Shown: one piece after another, positions 44,640 to 54,970 of the stretch
How positions within the stretch are numbered: position 1 is the stretch's first letter
Layout: every line of letters begins with the position of its first letter
DNA from: Corythucha ciliata
Lineage: Eukaryota > Arthropoda > Insecta > Hemiptera > Tingidae
DNA: 64,000 bases
Reading direction: 5' to 3'
Assembly: GCA_038030265.1 (NCBI GenBank)
Contig: CM075939.1
Location: forward strand, 34,577,253-34,641,252
Notes under the pieces: model-generated
The model's input: the letters and a program-made list of their open reading frames with translations, nothing else
The model's database searches: none
What the model was told of the DNA's origin: nothing
Program-made: the position numbers and the translations under genes

Positions 44640-45090
44640 TTTCATGGGTCTCAATCGGGTGAAACAGATCTTGGTGGTCTCGCAAGACTGGTCTTGCATG
44701 CAAGACCAGTGTTGCGAGACCAACCTGGTCTTGCTCATCACTAAAAGCAATGGAGAGGGGGAACACTCAAACTCAAACCTTTCATTAAGGCACGCCTCTG
44801 AATCCCTGAGCTCCCTAAAAATGAAGAGGTTTTCTAATGCATTGAGTAGTCTCCCATGATTCTCGCAGCACAGGACTTCCACCATATGCCCGTCAAGCCC
44901 ACAACCGGCATTACAATGCGTAAAGAAGACCTAGTCCATCCGTCGCAGAAGCTCCTTCCATCGAGTCCTGAACTTTCTTGCAGTGCGGCCGCAGTAACTA
45001 GCCCCACAGCTGCCGAACTCAAGCCTATATAATACTCCACTCTTTTCTTCGATTGGAACACGATCCTTCCCATGGCTGATTAGACATCTG
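44640..45090 (-). pseudogene. Older Penelope-like GIY-YIG fragment
   Basis: Minus-strand frames, read together, give EEKSGVLYRLEFGSCGASYC, then GRTARKF and RTRWKELL, then after a stop and frame change ENHGRLLNALENLFI and SEACLNERFEFECSPSPLL. These parallel GVYRL, YCGKT, TRWKEH, SALEALHI and CLNERQ of the nearby Penelope element but are clearly diverged, so this is a different, older family. A stop near 44930 and frame changes make it non-functional. The bases beyond 44721 toward lower coordinates include a perfect palindrome. Confidence 0.75.
44676..44721. repeat. 46-bp palindrome, no loop
   Basis: GGTCTCGCAAGACTGG then TCTTGCA is followed immediately by its inverse with one mismatch. It lies at the 3' side of the old Penelope fragment and shares GGTCTTGCA with 37888-37976. 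Confidence 0.85.
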
Positions 45091-47570
45091 AAATCCCCCA
45101 TTATTGGTCTTTCTCTTCAGTATGTTTCGGAACATTCAAAATTCTAATAGACGAAACAAGATTAAAAGGTCATTTTATTTCCGCCCCATTCACCCAAGAA
45201 AATAATAGGGCGCGGTTGTAGGTCACTTTCTCCACTTTTACCGAGGAGAATCAGCAAAGAATACAAACATTGGTTTGCCACGAACCACGATAGGCAAGTT
45301 CCGAGTTCCCGCAAGAAAGAAAATAAAAATATCTGTTTATGTTGTTGACTACTTCGTTCACAGTGCGACTTTTCCAATTTATCTGAAACAATATCCAGCG
45401 ACCGACCAGGCCGATATGGCTGAAAGTTTCTTGTTTAAACCAAGAATACTTATATTCTTTCCACGAAAAATGTAGGATTTTAAGTGTGGTGAAGGCGGTT
45501 ATACGCATAAAATAAAAAGGGTCACGTTCCTAATTTGGAATTCTTTCCTCGACTTAGTCATGAAAAACCCGTCTACGGGCCTAAAATACGCATCACAGCG
45601 AGGACTCATTATCATCGGAGACCAATAACTTGAAAAAGAGGGTTAAGAATGAGCAAAGTTGGCTGGAAACGGACTTTTAAAAAATAAAAGAGAAAGAAGA
45701 AAAAAAAAGGAGGTGAGATGACTAGACCAGTGAGTAGTCGATATCAGGGTTGTCATGGAGACAGCGTACCTGGTGTGCCACTCCCTTATTACCCACTTTG
45801 ACGCTCCCTCAGATATCGTTCTGATGCCGGAACTGAAAGCGGTTATGTGGAGACATTATGACGGATGGTGAAGGGGGGAGGTAAAATAAAATCGTACTTG
45901 AAACCAACCGATTGTGAAAACTAAAGCTTTAGAGGGAATATTTAGCAAGGACTGATGCCCATTTAAGTCAATAAAATTTAGAGCAGCTACATTTTGGAAC
46001 AAAATAAAAAACAGTATAAGACTGAAATGCGTAAAAATTGTACTTTCACGTTGAATAGATTATTAAGAACTTAATTAACAAAGAGATATCGTAGGTACTG
46101 TTTTGATTTATTTTTCGGGTGTATTCCATCAAGTTCAGGGAGCCTTTCGACATCTTTCCCCTCACTAGCACAAATATCTTTACTGAAATTCATTCTGAAT
46201 GTTCGCCAGATACTGCTGTACCGCATCAAGATATTGGATTAACTGCTTTGGTCCATTCCTCATCCCTCGCAAGTCCTATTTGCTTAAAAATTATTTGAAT
46301 TAATCAAGGAGATTCGAGTCTAATTGTAAGCATGCCAAATCATCAGTAAAAGTAAAGGTCATAAGCGTTGATGGGGTGATCATGATTGAATTTCAATGAC
46401 GAGGTAGCTAGGGAAAGCCACCTTCAATGCCCTTTTTGAGAAGCAGACAAATTCAATGAATTACTACCTAATTTGAGAATCTCAAGTGAACAAGGGAAGT
46501 GGGAGGAGCGTGGAATTCCAGAAGTGGGGCAACAAAAAGGCTTGAAAAAAGGAAATCGCTCGAGAAAGAGATCTTTTCCTTCTTCCCCGAATGTGTGAAC
46601 CCTTCTCTCAATCCCATAGCCCCTCCCCAACATGATTCCCGCGTGCCATCCCGGGACCGCCGAAGATATCGATCGGGGAGGAGGGTTTTCCAGAAACGCG
46701 TAAGCAGAGTGACGGCGAGGGGCGCTTATAACACACCATTCACTCGTGGTGGTGTGAAAATCTCGAGATTTTTTATTTATTTTCTGTTTTTTATACGCAT
46801 AACTTTTTGTTTGGGCCATTTTTTTTTAAAAGCAAGTATTCGTTTTACCTGTCTTGAAAGTCCTTCGCAGAGAACGATGACGATGACTTGCGCGTCTTTC
46901 ATCGATGATCGCATCGTAACTAAAGTTATTTCTTCCGAAACAAATGTAAAAACGTTAGGAGTCTGTTTCTTCTCGTCTTTCCGCACCTTTCACCCCCCCA
47001 AAAAAGGCCTGGCAATCCTGTCCGAAACACTTCCTTCAAAACCCTCTCGGTAAAAATTTTAAAAAAGGTAAAAAACAAAAAATTCGTCCGCCCCCTAATA
47101 AAAAAGCGACTACCCCCGGGGAGGCCGCGCACAGCTTTTAAAACCCACTCTCGAGCCTGACGGGGCCCCGAGTCCTCTCTGGGGCTAACTGACGAAGGGA
47201 AAAGTCTGGGCGCGGTCGGAGGCGCGCACGCGTTTTGCCGCCCCCTTAGCAAAAATTAACTACGGATTCTGTGAAGAAAAAAGAGAGCGAAGGAGCAATA
47301 GAAAGAGGGAAGGAAAAACTCGAGCGTGAGTGTGGGGTATGGAGACCTCGTTTGAGATGAGGAAGCCCTTTGGGGGCTTCCTCCGTTTCTCCATTAAAGA
47401 AGAACGTCCTTTTTTTTAAATTTTCGTAATCAGTTATTAACTGTATATTAATTTCATCATACGCTTTGAGGCGCAACAGCGCCATTTTTCAGGAAGTTGG
47501 CAGGAGTAGCCTCATCCTCACTCTTTATCAAGACCATCGACACATTATGTGACTTCATTCATTACACTGC
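45091..47570. other. No gene supported
   Basis: The longest frame (46499-47053, plus, 184 codons) is overlapped by frames on the other strand and has no domain. A GC-rich block at about 47100-47240 contrasts with the neighbours. A strong hairpin GAAGCCCTTTGGGGGCTTC lies near 47364. Confidence 0.4.
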
Positions 47571-47806
47571 CGTTAAAAAAATGATTCAGCGGTTAAAGAA
47601 TTATGGCGACAGCTATGCGGAACCGCAGTGCGGGATATAGTCTTCTGCGATCAACATTTTATTCGTAATTTTAAAATCGAGGCAATAACGACAAAGGAGG
47701 AGTTTTCTTGGCATGATAGCATCAATCTGGACCTTGAAGATAGAAGGCTCCCCACTCCAAAGCACAACCACGAGCGAAGATTTCAGGATTGTGGAAATGC
47801 TAATTA
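47571..47806 (+). pseudogene. Possible THAP-type zinc-finger fragment (C-terminal half)
   Basis: One open frame reads LWRQLC, then VFCDQHF (the C-x2-H-F signature of THAP domains), then SINLDLEDRRLPTP, ending at a TAA. THAP domains bind DNA and occur in P-element-type transposases and in many arthropod genes. The N-terminal Cys pair is not visible upstream in frame. Splicing or decay could explain this. The call rests on a short signature and may be wrong. Confidence 0.3.
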
Positions 47807-48988
47807 AAAATCGTTCAGCATCAAGCGAAAATTACAAATTATCGAGTACGTTTTACATCGCAACCTAATTGGATTCCTGGATAGTGGAAAGAGTTAGTCA
47901 CAAGCGTGTTATACAATCACGGATTCTGTCTATCCGAGCTATTCTTGTAATACATGTTCAAAACAACATGGTGCCCGTTGGTAGAAAGCTCCGTTCTCTG
48001 TTCCCATAAATAGTTTCTTCTAGTGAAATCGCGTGCAATCCCTACAAAGTCATATGATTTCCTTGGAATGTAATCCAGGCCATCAAGTCCCGAGCCCCCG
48101 TTTCGCCCACTCTCGAAATCTGACAAAATCGGGACCCAAATTCCAAAGTCCAAAATCTTCGGGGACAAAAAGCAAAAAAGCGGGACACTCGACTTGAGGT
48201 GTTGTCAGGCCAGTTCACATGCATCTTCATTCCAAGAATAAACCTTCAATATGTCCGATGTCAATTTTTTAGAAATGGAAATCAGAATCCGGGACAAACT
48301 GCGTCCCGGATGACCTTGCCCGGGACGAGGGTCAAAATTAGCCAAACCGGGACTGACCTTGGTACCCCGGGACGGTTGGATTTTGCCGGGATAGGTCGAG
48401 CGGCAGGTGCGCGGCGGGCGTCGTAACACCTCTGCTCCCTGGGCAGGAGCGGTTCATCAGCTCTGTTCTCGCCTCATTGCCGGGCTAATGTGACCAGTAG
48501 ACAGTGGGTTCCATCGATTGGGGACTCTGGGGGCTGATTCTTTTAAGGCGGTAGCAATAGCAGTTTCGATTAACATATCTTTTTCTAGGATTAACATGTC
48601 GCTATGAGGTATTCACTAACCTATATTGGTATTTCTACGGCCGCAATCTTACCGTAACAATATCTTTTTCTTGGCGTTTTTTAAACACACCACTCTGCCC
48701 TATTAATATATTTTGAGGTTAGATAAACATATCGTTTTCTACTTTATCAGCTGTAAAGATTTTTAATATAATTTTTACTAGTTTTAACTAGTAAAAACTA
48801 ATTTAAAATTAATAAGGAACAATTCGTTCGTAAATTCTAGTTTTCCCTGACCTCCCATCGTCAATTCTAGATTTTCCTAGTAAATACCAGTTATAGCTAA
48901 CGGGCTTTGGTAAAACTAGTTATGACTAGATAATTCGGGTTTTGACAGATTTCGGGTTTTGACGGTAACATATAGATAATGCGAAGGC
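47807..48988. other. No gene seen; CGGGAC-rich and ACTAGT-palindrome stretches
   Basis: Many CGGGAC/GTCCCG words lie at 48070-48380. Around 48775-48930 there are ACTAGTTTTAACTAGT palindromes and related TTTTACTAG words. No coding domain seen. Confidence 0.5.
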
Positions 48989-49161
48989 GACTAGAATAAG
49001 ATGGGGTAATAAAGTTAGTGGTGGGTTATGACGTCACTGGAATGTTCCGACTGGTTAACCACAATTAACAAAAGGAGAATGAAAATGGAGTTCTGTTTTA
49101 TTTTTTTTAATAGTTAGAACATTTCAGGGACGTCATAAGTGAGCCCACCTTATTCTAATCA
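48989..49161. mobile_element. MITE-like inverted repeat
   Basis: GACTAGAATAAGATGGG at the left and, inverted, GATTAGAATAAGGTGGG at the right, with GGGTTATGACGTCACTGGAA versus CTTATGACGTCCCTGAAA inside. 173 bp; no coding. Confidence 0.65.
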
Positions 49162-49752
49162 TCTTGAGATCATGCTATGTCTAAATTTCGAATTCTGTAA
49201 CTAATCCCGCCCTGCTGCAAGCAATATCACTCATAGCAACACCACTTTCGTGGCAAAACTACTTTTTCAGCAATATGTTAAAGTTGCAATGTCTCAGAGA
49301 ATAAGGCCCCTGGTCTTGTTTTTACTTCGATGTTCCCTGCAGGGGACGGGGCTATCCTGAGGCCCTGTCCTTAACGGGTGGGTGAGCCGAAAAAAAAGGC
49401 TTCAACGTCGGATTCGGGAGACTATCATCACACTCAAAATAACAAAGAATACGAGAAAAATGGATGAGATAAGAGTGCTGCACTGTCTTTGACAAGAGTT
49501 TTATTCGAGTAGAACACGCTATTCTAGCATCGTTCGGAAGTCATTCGACACCCCTTTCATCAGGTTTTCCCGTCATTTCAATGATCAGCTGATTTTAATT
49601 GATGAATGAGAATCATCTATTTCGGTATTGCTGTGATCGTCAATTGTTTTCTTGCGCGTATTTCCAGTATTGGAACCCAAGCTCACTGCGACCTCGTCAA
49701 TTATATTCAGCAGTCCCTTGCCCTATAATGAGATTTTTTTTTTAATTTTTTT
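49162..49752. other. No gene seen; half MITE end at 49285-49310
   Basis: CAGAGAATAAGGCCCCTGG resembles the right end of 61278-61420, suggesting a truncated copy. The rest is featureless. Confidence 0.4.
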
Positions 49753-49880
49753 TAAGGCCGGTTCACATGCTCCAAGTTTGCCTTGTGAGGAGTCTATGCG
49801 ACCAAAAAGTCCCGAAAAATGAAGCATTTTGATAGGTTGCATAGACACCATACAACGAAAACATCGAGCTTGTGGACGTG
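49753..49880. mobile_element. MITE, TTCACAAGCT-type family
   Basis: AGGCCGGTTCACATGCTCCA at the left, a degenerate inverted end at the right, and an interior with CCCGAAAAATGAAGC and TTTTGATAGGTTGCATAGA shared with 37044-37180. Diverged, right end decayed. Confidence 0.7.
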
Positions 49881-50697
49881 AAAATAGATCTCACGGTATT
49901 AAAATATTATGAATAAAAATAAAATGATTGCTCACTTTACTCCCAGAGACTGGTGACGACACCGCGAATTGCTTCAAAACGAAACTCGTGTTAAATATTT
50001 TATACAAATAATAATTCTCACTCTCTTCATCTCATCCCTCGCCCATGCAATTTTGATACTTACGGCGAGAAGGCACCCCAGCAGGAAAAACAGTAAGAAA
50101 CGCATGTCTACTCAGAATTGTTAAGCGACAAACTGTAGCTAGCGAAGATTGTCTAGATTGTTCACAAGCGCTTATAAATATTCAAAATACGATTAAAAAT
50201 AAAATAAAATGTTCGCTATAAAAATTAGTGCTACGTTGCGTAAAGGCCGTAAAACGCCTTTAATGACACAATTTGATTGTTTTGCGTTGGTAACAAAATT
50301 GCCTATTCGACGTTGATTTTTTCGGTCCAACCAGTTTTATTATACATTATCTCGATAAACCCTGAGACCGCGATGCGTCCACAAACACCACCTAGCCATA
50401 AAATTACGTCGGCAGATCCACTCGTGCATGAGCTATACTTAATAGGTACTTCACAAATCTACAAGGTCAGCTGCCGTCTGTATCGGGTGGAGGTGAACCG
50501 TTCCAGCCCAAAGCACTATTTTTATTGGAGTAGAAATAAATATCGGCTAATGAGGAAGTTTTACATTTTCCAAAAATATTTATTCTCAATGAGGTAATAT
50601 CAATCCTTCCAAGTAAATAAATAAATACAAAATTAAACCCTTTCAGAAATATTTGTTTTTCCATTGTTAACAAAAGTGGGCATATTTGAAATCCCGC
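49881..50697. other. No gene seen
   Basis: AT-rich DNA with a 106-codon frame at 50277-50597 that has no recognisable domain. Confidence 0.45.
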
Positions 50698-50700
50698 TAA

Positions 50701-50888
50701 AGGTCTATTCACACACATCAGTGCCGAGAACGGGACGGGATATTATTCTCATATGGGAATTGAGAGGCTCGTTCACACATATCCGGCACGTGTCAGGGAA
50801 GTGACCCTTCAATTTCCATTGAGAATAATATTTTATCTGCCGGACAGGGCACGTCCAGTTCACGGCACTGATGTGTGTGAATCGACCT
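50701..50888. mobile_element. Harbinger-like MITE with TAA target duplication
   Basis: The ends AGGTCTATTCACACACATCA and, inverted, AGGTCGATTCACACACATCA are flanked by TAA on both sides (50698-50700, 50889-50891). The tip AGGTC-ATTCA matches the MITE at 16063-16292. The interior has GAGAATAATAT in both orientations. Confidence 0.85.
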
Positions 50889-50995
50889 TAAATCGACCAT
50901 TGTCTGCAACGTAACATCCGCTGAATTCTCTGTCCTTTTCGTGCCTCCAAATGGCTCATTTGTTTATCCTCCATTATTTTATTTTTCGAGAGCTC

Positions 50996-51131
50996 TCTAG
51001 TTGACTGAAAAAGTGGTGACGTCACATCACTCTGTTTCTAAACAAATCTCGGCTCGTCATTATTAAGAAAATTGTTTTGTTTGGAATCTGCCTACGGTGA
51101 CGTCACACTTTTTTAATCAGTAGAAAACTAG
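50996..51131. mobile_element. MITE-like inverted repeat
   Basis: TCTAGTTGACTGAAAAAGTG followed by GTGACGTCAC pairs with a right arm containing GTGACGTCACACTTTTTTAA then CTACTAG-like bases. About 136 bp, non-coding. Confidence 0.65.
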
Positions 51132-51812
51132 GCGAAGAAACATAAAAAAACCGCTCCGTTACAGTAGAGAACCTTTACTACCAGATGAATTCACGGCCAT
51201 TTTGCGGTAGATAAACTTTGTTGTTTACAAATAACTTCCTAGGAAACCCAGCTGACTCGCTTGCTTAGCAACTGCCTTTCGACCAATTGAACTCAGTGAG
51301 GTGCAATCTTGGAGGAAGGAAACTTAATATGGAGAGGCCCAGAAGAACTTCCAGGCGAGCCAAAAATCTCCATTAGTGGACGGGGCCTATTTACACACCA
51401 CCTGAATGCTATTGGTCGGAAGGCTTCAAATCTGATTTTTTTTTTAAAGCGCGAATCGTGCTGAATTTCATGTGATTGGATATTTTTATTTTCTGGCCAC
51501 GTATAGGGATAATTTTGGATCCTTCACAGGTGGGGGATGGGAGCGTTTCCGGCATATGCATCCCTCCATGGTAGAGAACCTTTAAAACACAGGTACTGCA
51601 ACACGGATTTCAGCGCCATATTTGGTCCCAGTCGAGCTAATCCTTTCATAAGAGGTACAACGTGAGAGGACATTGTCTACATTCTTTGCTTTTGTTATTG
51701 TTTATTTATCATCTATTTTATCTACTACTCCGTTTTCTGCTATTGTGTACATTGGTGTACCTCTCCGCTCATAAATCAGTGAGTACCTACACTTTGTATC
51801 CTATTAATTTCG
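51132..51812. other. No gene seen; possible LINE 5' UTR at the end
   Basis: GTAGAGAACCTTTA occurs twice (about 51166 and 51571). The last 100-150 bp before the LINE ORF1 may be its 5' UTR, but no boundary is visible. Confidence 0.35.
51570..51630 (+). repeat. Inverted partner of 55648-55712
   Basis: Shares AAAACAC, TACTGCAACAC and CAGCGCCATATTTGGTCCC in order with the reverse complement of 55648-55712. The two copies flank the LINE on either side. Confidence 0.55.
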
Positions 51813-52950
51813 ATGGTTGGTAACCAGCCGCCAGCTCCCAAACGATTAAAAGTTAATGCGCCCGGAGACAATGAGTCACCTTTCATATCACAAAATCGCT
51901 TCGCCGTCCTTGAAACTATGGACTCGAAGCCGAAGAAACTATGGCCCAGCAAGCCCCCTCCTATATTTATCAACAATCTAGGAAACATAAACGCGCTCCT
52001 TACAAATCTTAAATCAATCTGCAAAGGTATATTCAAACACATTACTGTGGACGGCAAATTAAAATTGATGTTTGACGAAATCAACGATTATCGTGGTACC
52101 GTGGACTACCTTAAAAAAAGTGATGCTCAATTTAATACATTCCAAGTCAAAACAGATCGGAACTTCCGCATTGTCATTCGAGGGCTACATCCAACATGCG
52201 ATGTATCAAAACATGATGATGGAGGAACTAAAAGAAAAGGGGTTTAAGCCAGTTCAGATGATCCCAGTGCTCCACCCGGTAACCAAGGTTCCACTCCCCC
52301 TCTTTTTCCTGGACTTGGCTCCGGACCAAAATAACTAAAAAAAAATATGAGCTCCGAGACCTCTACAGTTGCAAAATTGAAGTCGAACCTCCTAAACCTC
52401 GCAGAACGGTAGTTCATGCCTTAACTGCCAAGCCTACGGGCACTCCAAGAACTATTGTCATAATAAGCCAAGGTGCGTCCATAGATATACGCGTCCATAG
52501 ATATATGCGTCCATAGTTTGTACATCTATGGGTGCGTCAAGTGTGGCGCCGCTCATTCTACCGACAAATGTGACAAACCAAAGGAAGTTCCACCTGTCTG
52601 CCCCAACTGTAACCAAAATCACACTGCTAACTATAAAGGATGTATTGTACACAAAACTCTCCAAAGAAAGTCCTTCCCTCCCTCCAAATGGAGAATACAG
52701 AAATCTGCCAATGAGGATAATAATCCTAATAACTCCACCAGGCAATCAAACCATAGCCCTAGCTTTGCACAACCAAGACATGATGGTCCTTCGTCATCTT
52801 CCCCGCCAAAAACGTACGCTCAAACAGTGAGTGGTATTGTTAGTAATTCAGTCTCAGATGTATTGATGGAAAAAATAGATAAACTTCTCACCATCATCTC
52901 TCCTCTCATCGAAATGCTTGCCCAGATCATACCTGTACTGATGAAAAAGT
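51813..52950 (+). pseudogene. LINE ORF1 (Gag-like, zinc-knuckle RNA-binding protein)
   Basis: Starts at ATG 51813. The N-terminal part has PPAPKRLKV and NRFAVLETMD, then PPPIFINN and a region ending in FRIVIRGLHPTCD, which matches the PRE_C2HC-associated domain found before the zinc knuckles of Jockey ORF1 proteins. A frameshift near 52190 moves the frame to one with GFKPVQMIPVLHPVTKVPLP and LFFLDLAP, followed by a stop at 52336-52338. The knuckle region (52440-52650) includes PRCVKCG-type and VCPNCNQNHTANYKGC motifs but is broken by a 51-bp insertion. The last frame ends with TAA at 52950-52952. The protein would bind element RNA; this copy is dead. Confidence 0.85.
52480..52530. mobile_element. 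51-bp micro-insertion with 8-bp target duplication
   Basis: GGTGCGTC occurs at 52472-52479 and 52531-52538, and removing one copy plus the 51 bp restores the zinc-knuckle reading. The insert begins CATAGAT and ends ATCTATG, an inverted pair. Its left part repeats GCGTCCATAGATATA three times with period 16. The 59-bp net gain shifts the ORF1 frame. The 8-bp duplication is hAT-like, but slipped-strand duplication of the target is an alternative. Confidence 0.7.
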
Positions 52951-54144
52951 AATGAACACCATAAATAAAGCTAACTTCACTATCTGCACTTGGAACTGCA
53001 GAGGACTCCTCAGTAAATACCACGAACTAGTATTATTTCTTCGATCTTACAACATCGATATAATTCTTCTCACTGAAACCAAACTCACTGCTCGACATAC
53101 CTTCTTTGTTCCGGGATTCAAAGTATATCGGTCTGATCATCCTAGTGGTAGAGGTAAGGGTGGATCGGCAATGCTAGTGAAAAGCAACATACAACACGAT
53201 GAGTTACTGCCTATTATCGAAAACGAAATTCAATTTTGCCAAATTATGCTTCAAGACTCACATTTCAATAGAGTGAAGTTAGGGTCTTTCTACTCCAGCC
53301 CCGAAAATTCAGTGCAAGCAGGCGACTTTTTATCACTAGTACACGAGCTCCAGTCCACTTTCGTGCTTGGGGGTGATTTCAACTCCAAGCACCCCCTGTT
53401 CGGAAGCCACACAACTAATCCTCGGGGTCGACTACTTCATGACATCTTACTGCATAATTCGATAGACGTGGCTGCACCGATGGAACCTACTTTTTATCCG
53501 GACAATGGTAACACGCCCGACATTCTTGACTTTTTCTTGTGCAAAAACATCATACATAGAGCATCTTGCCCACGAGTAGTCCACGAGTTGAGTTCTGACC
53601 ACTATCCTGTAATTATAGAACTTTCAAACCGCAAGAACTCAATATCAACAAATAACCAGCTCGTCAGACACCCATTCAATTGGGAAATATATAAATCAAA
53701 GGTTCAAGAACTCACAAACTTGAAAATCCCTCTTAAAACGTCTGAAGATATAGATCGAGCTGTAGCCTCCTTCACAAGCACAATAGAAATTGCAGCAGCA
53801 CGGGCCTCGAATCAGCTATACCTGAGCGCGTTTCAACAAATCAGTCCTACCAATGCTCACCGTTAATACAAAACCTACTCCTCATTAAAAAAGCCGCTAG
53901 AAGGGCGTGGGAATCGACACTTGACCCACAAGCCAAGACTCACTATAATTGTGCAACCAGGCAACTTAAGAATGCCCTAAAAGAGGAGAGAGACCGGGAG
54001 ACCTATAACAGAATAGTAGCACTCAATGTAAGGGATAATTCATTGTGGATGAAAACAAAGTGCCTCACTAAAACTAAATCTAACATACCCCCACTTCAAT
54101 ACAATGGTCGATGGCATACTACGATGCAAGAAAAAGTGGATCTA

Positions 54145-54460
54145 ATTAATAAATTAATTAGACTGATATTATCCGGACGGAAGTTAAGCCGAACCCCACC
54201 CAGGTCCATCTCTCGCTTACAGGCTCCCAGGCTTACCCCTCGGAGTACGACTCCCATAGGCATCTCCGTGGCGCAAATGGCAGCGTGCTGGACTGGTAAT
54301 CCAGAGGTTGCGGGTTCAAATCCCGCCGGGGAGCCATTTTTTCTCGAAACTCGAATCGTGGTGGGCTATGTCCTTCCATCGTCGTCCGGATAATATCAGT
54401 CTAATTAATTTATTAATTAAATTAAAATACCGGCGACAGATTTAATCAGTATATCCATCT
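54145..54460 (+). mobile_element. 316-bp tRNA-Thr-bearing element with internal 37-bp inverted repeat
   Basis: The element sits in a LINE gene between two copies of AAAGTGGATCTA (54133-54144, 54461-54472); removal of the element and one copy rejoins the LINE frame. A 37-bp inverted repeat (left 54143-54179, AGACTGATATTATCCGGACG inner part; right about 54382-54418) encloses a tRNA-Thr-like module with Pol III boxes. About 40 bp follow the right arm. A 12-bp duplication fits retroposition by LINE machinery; long inverted arms fit a MITE. It resembles neither a standard SINE (tRNA not at the head) nor a standard MITE. A second, truncated copy lies at 10597-10790. Confidence 0.85.
54262..54334 (+). 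tRNA. tRNA-Thr-like sequence (anticodon GGT), element-borne
   Basis: A full cloverleaf can be drawn: acceptor ATCTCCG/CGGGGAG with six of seven pairs (one G-U, first pair A-G mismatched), D-arm GCGC/GCGT, anticodon stem CTGGA/TCCAG with loop CTGGTAA (anticodon GGT, Thr), 5-nt variable loop, T-arm GCGGG-TTCAAAT-CCCGC, discriminator C followed by CA. It is better preserved than the copy at 10673-10745, which reads AGT. Because it lies in a transposed element it may serve as a Pol III promoter, although folding is nearly tRNA-grade. Confidence 0.6.
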
Positions 54461-54896
54461 AAAGTGGATCTATTCTCTGGATTACTAACAGAACAATTCA
54501 CCCCACACCCGGGCAGTGACCCAGAATTCACTTCTGCAATTTACCGAAGCTTGGATGAACCCTTGCAGCTCACGCCGTTTGCCGACTTTTTCTCCCCAGG
54601 AGACGTACGAAATGTTATCTGCAGGCTTCATTCAAAAAAAAAAAAAGCTCCCGGTCGTGACCGGATTATACATGATCTCTTAAAGGCTCTACCCAGAAAA
54701 GGGGATATCCTCCTAACGCAAATATATAATGCAATGCTACGAACAACTCACATCCCGAACAAATGGGAACATGGACAGGTAATCCTTATTAAAAAACCTA
54801 AGAAAAAGGCTTCTGATCCGAATAGGACTTTTTTATCCCATTTTCGGTGTACTATTACCCAATTTTTTTTTTGCATCTCAAAACCGACCACCCTGT

Positions 54897-54968
54897 ATAT
54901 TGACACAACTGGAGTGAAAGACGTCGACTAACCATCAGATGGTTGGTCACTCCAGTTGTGTCAATATA
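54897..54968. repeat. Perfect 22-bp inverted repeat
   Basis: TATATTGACACAACTGGAGT at the left is exactly inverted at 54947-54968, with a 28-bp spacer. It follows ACCCTGTA, a mariner-type tip, at the 3' break of the LINE, so it probably marks part of the element that truncated it. Confidence 0.8.
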
Positions 54969-54970
54969 TA

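Larger units (their letters stand above)
51813..54835 (+). mobile_element. Jockey-like LINE, 3' truncated, with two later insertions
   Basis: Two-ORF non-LTR retrotransposon in plus orientation: ORF1 with zinc knuckles, ORF2 with endonuclease and the beginning of the reverse transcriptase. It is cut off at about 54835 within the RT finger region, before any catalytic motif, and is followed by unrelated sequence. Internal insertions are a 51-bp micro-element and a 316-bp tRNA-bearing element, each with a target duplication. It differs in sequence from the LINE at 38602-43078, so two Jockey-type families are present. Confidence 0.88.
52952..54835 (+). pseudogene. LINE ORF2 (endonuclease and start of reverse transcriptase)
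   Basis: ATG at 52952 overlaps the ORF1 stop in TAATG. Residues 1-225 form an APE-type endonuclease: Asn in TWNCRGL (about residue 15), Glu in LLTETKL (about 42), GGDFNSKH (about 140), PTFYPDN-TPDILDFF and SSDHYPVI (about 222). A stop at 53864-53866 ends the first frame. The linker continues with AARRAWESTLDP, LRDNSLW-like NVRDNSLWMKTKCL, to EKVDL at the tRNA-element insertion, and resumes as FSGLLTEQF after it. KKKKAPGRDRIIHDLLKALP and NAMLRTTHIPNKWEHGQVIL mark the RT start. It is lost at about 54835, before the catalytic motifs. Confidence 0.88.

Noticed and set aside
46499..47053. 184-codon plus-strand open frame
   Set aside because: No recognisable domain; overlapped by comparable frames on the minus strand; composition like the surroundings.
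47360..47384. Hairpin resembling a bacterial rho-independent terminator
   Set aside because: Everything else in the window is eukaryotic; no bacterial gene precedes it and the following bases are not a clean T-run.
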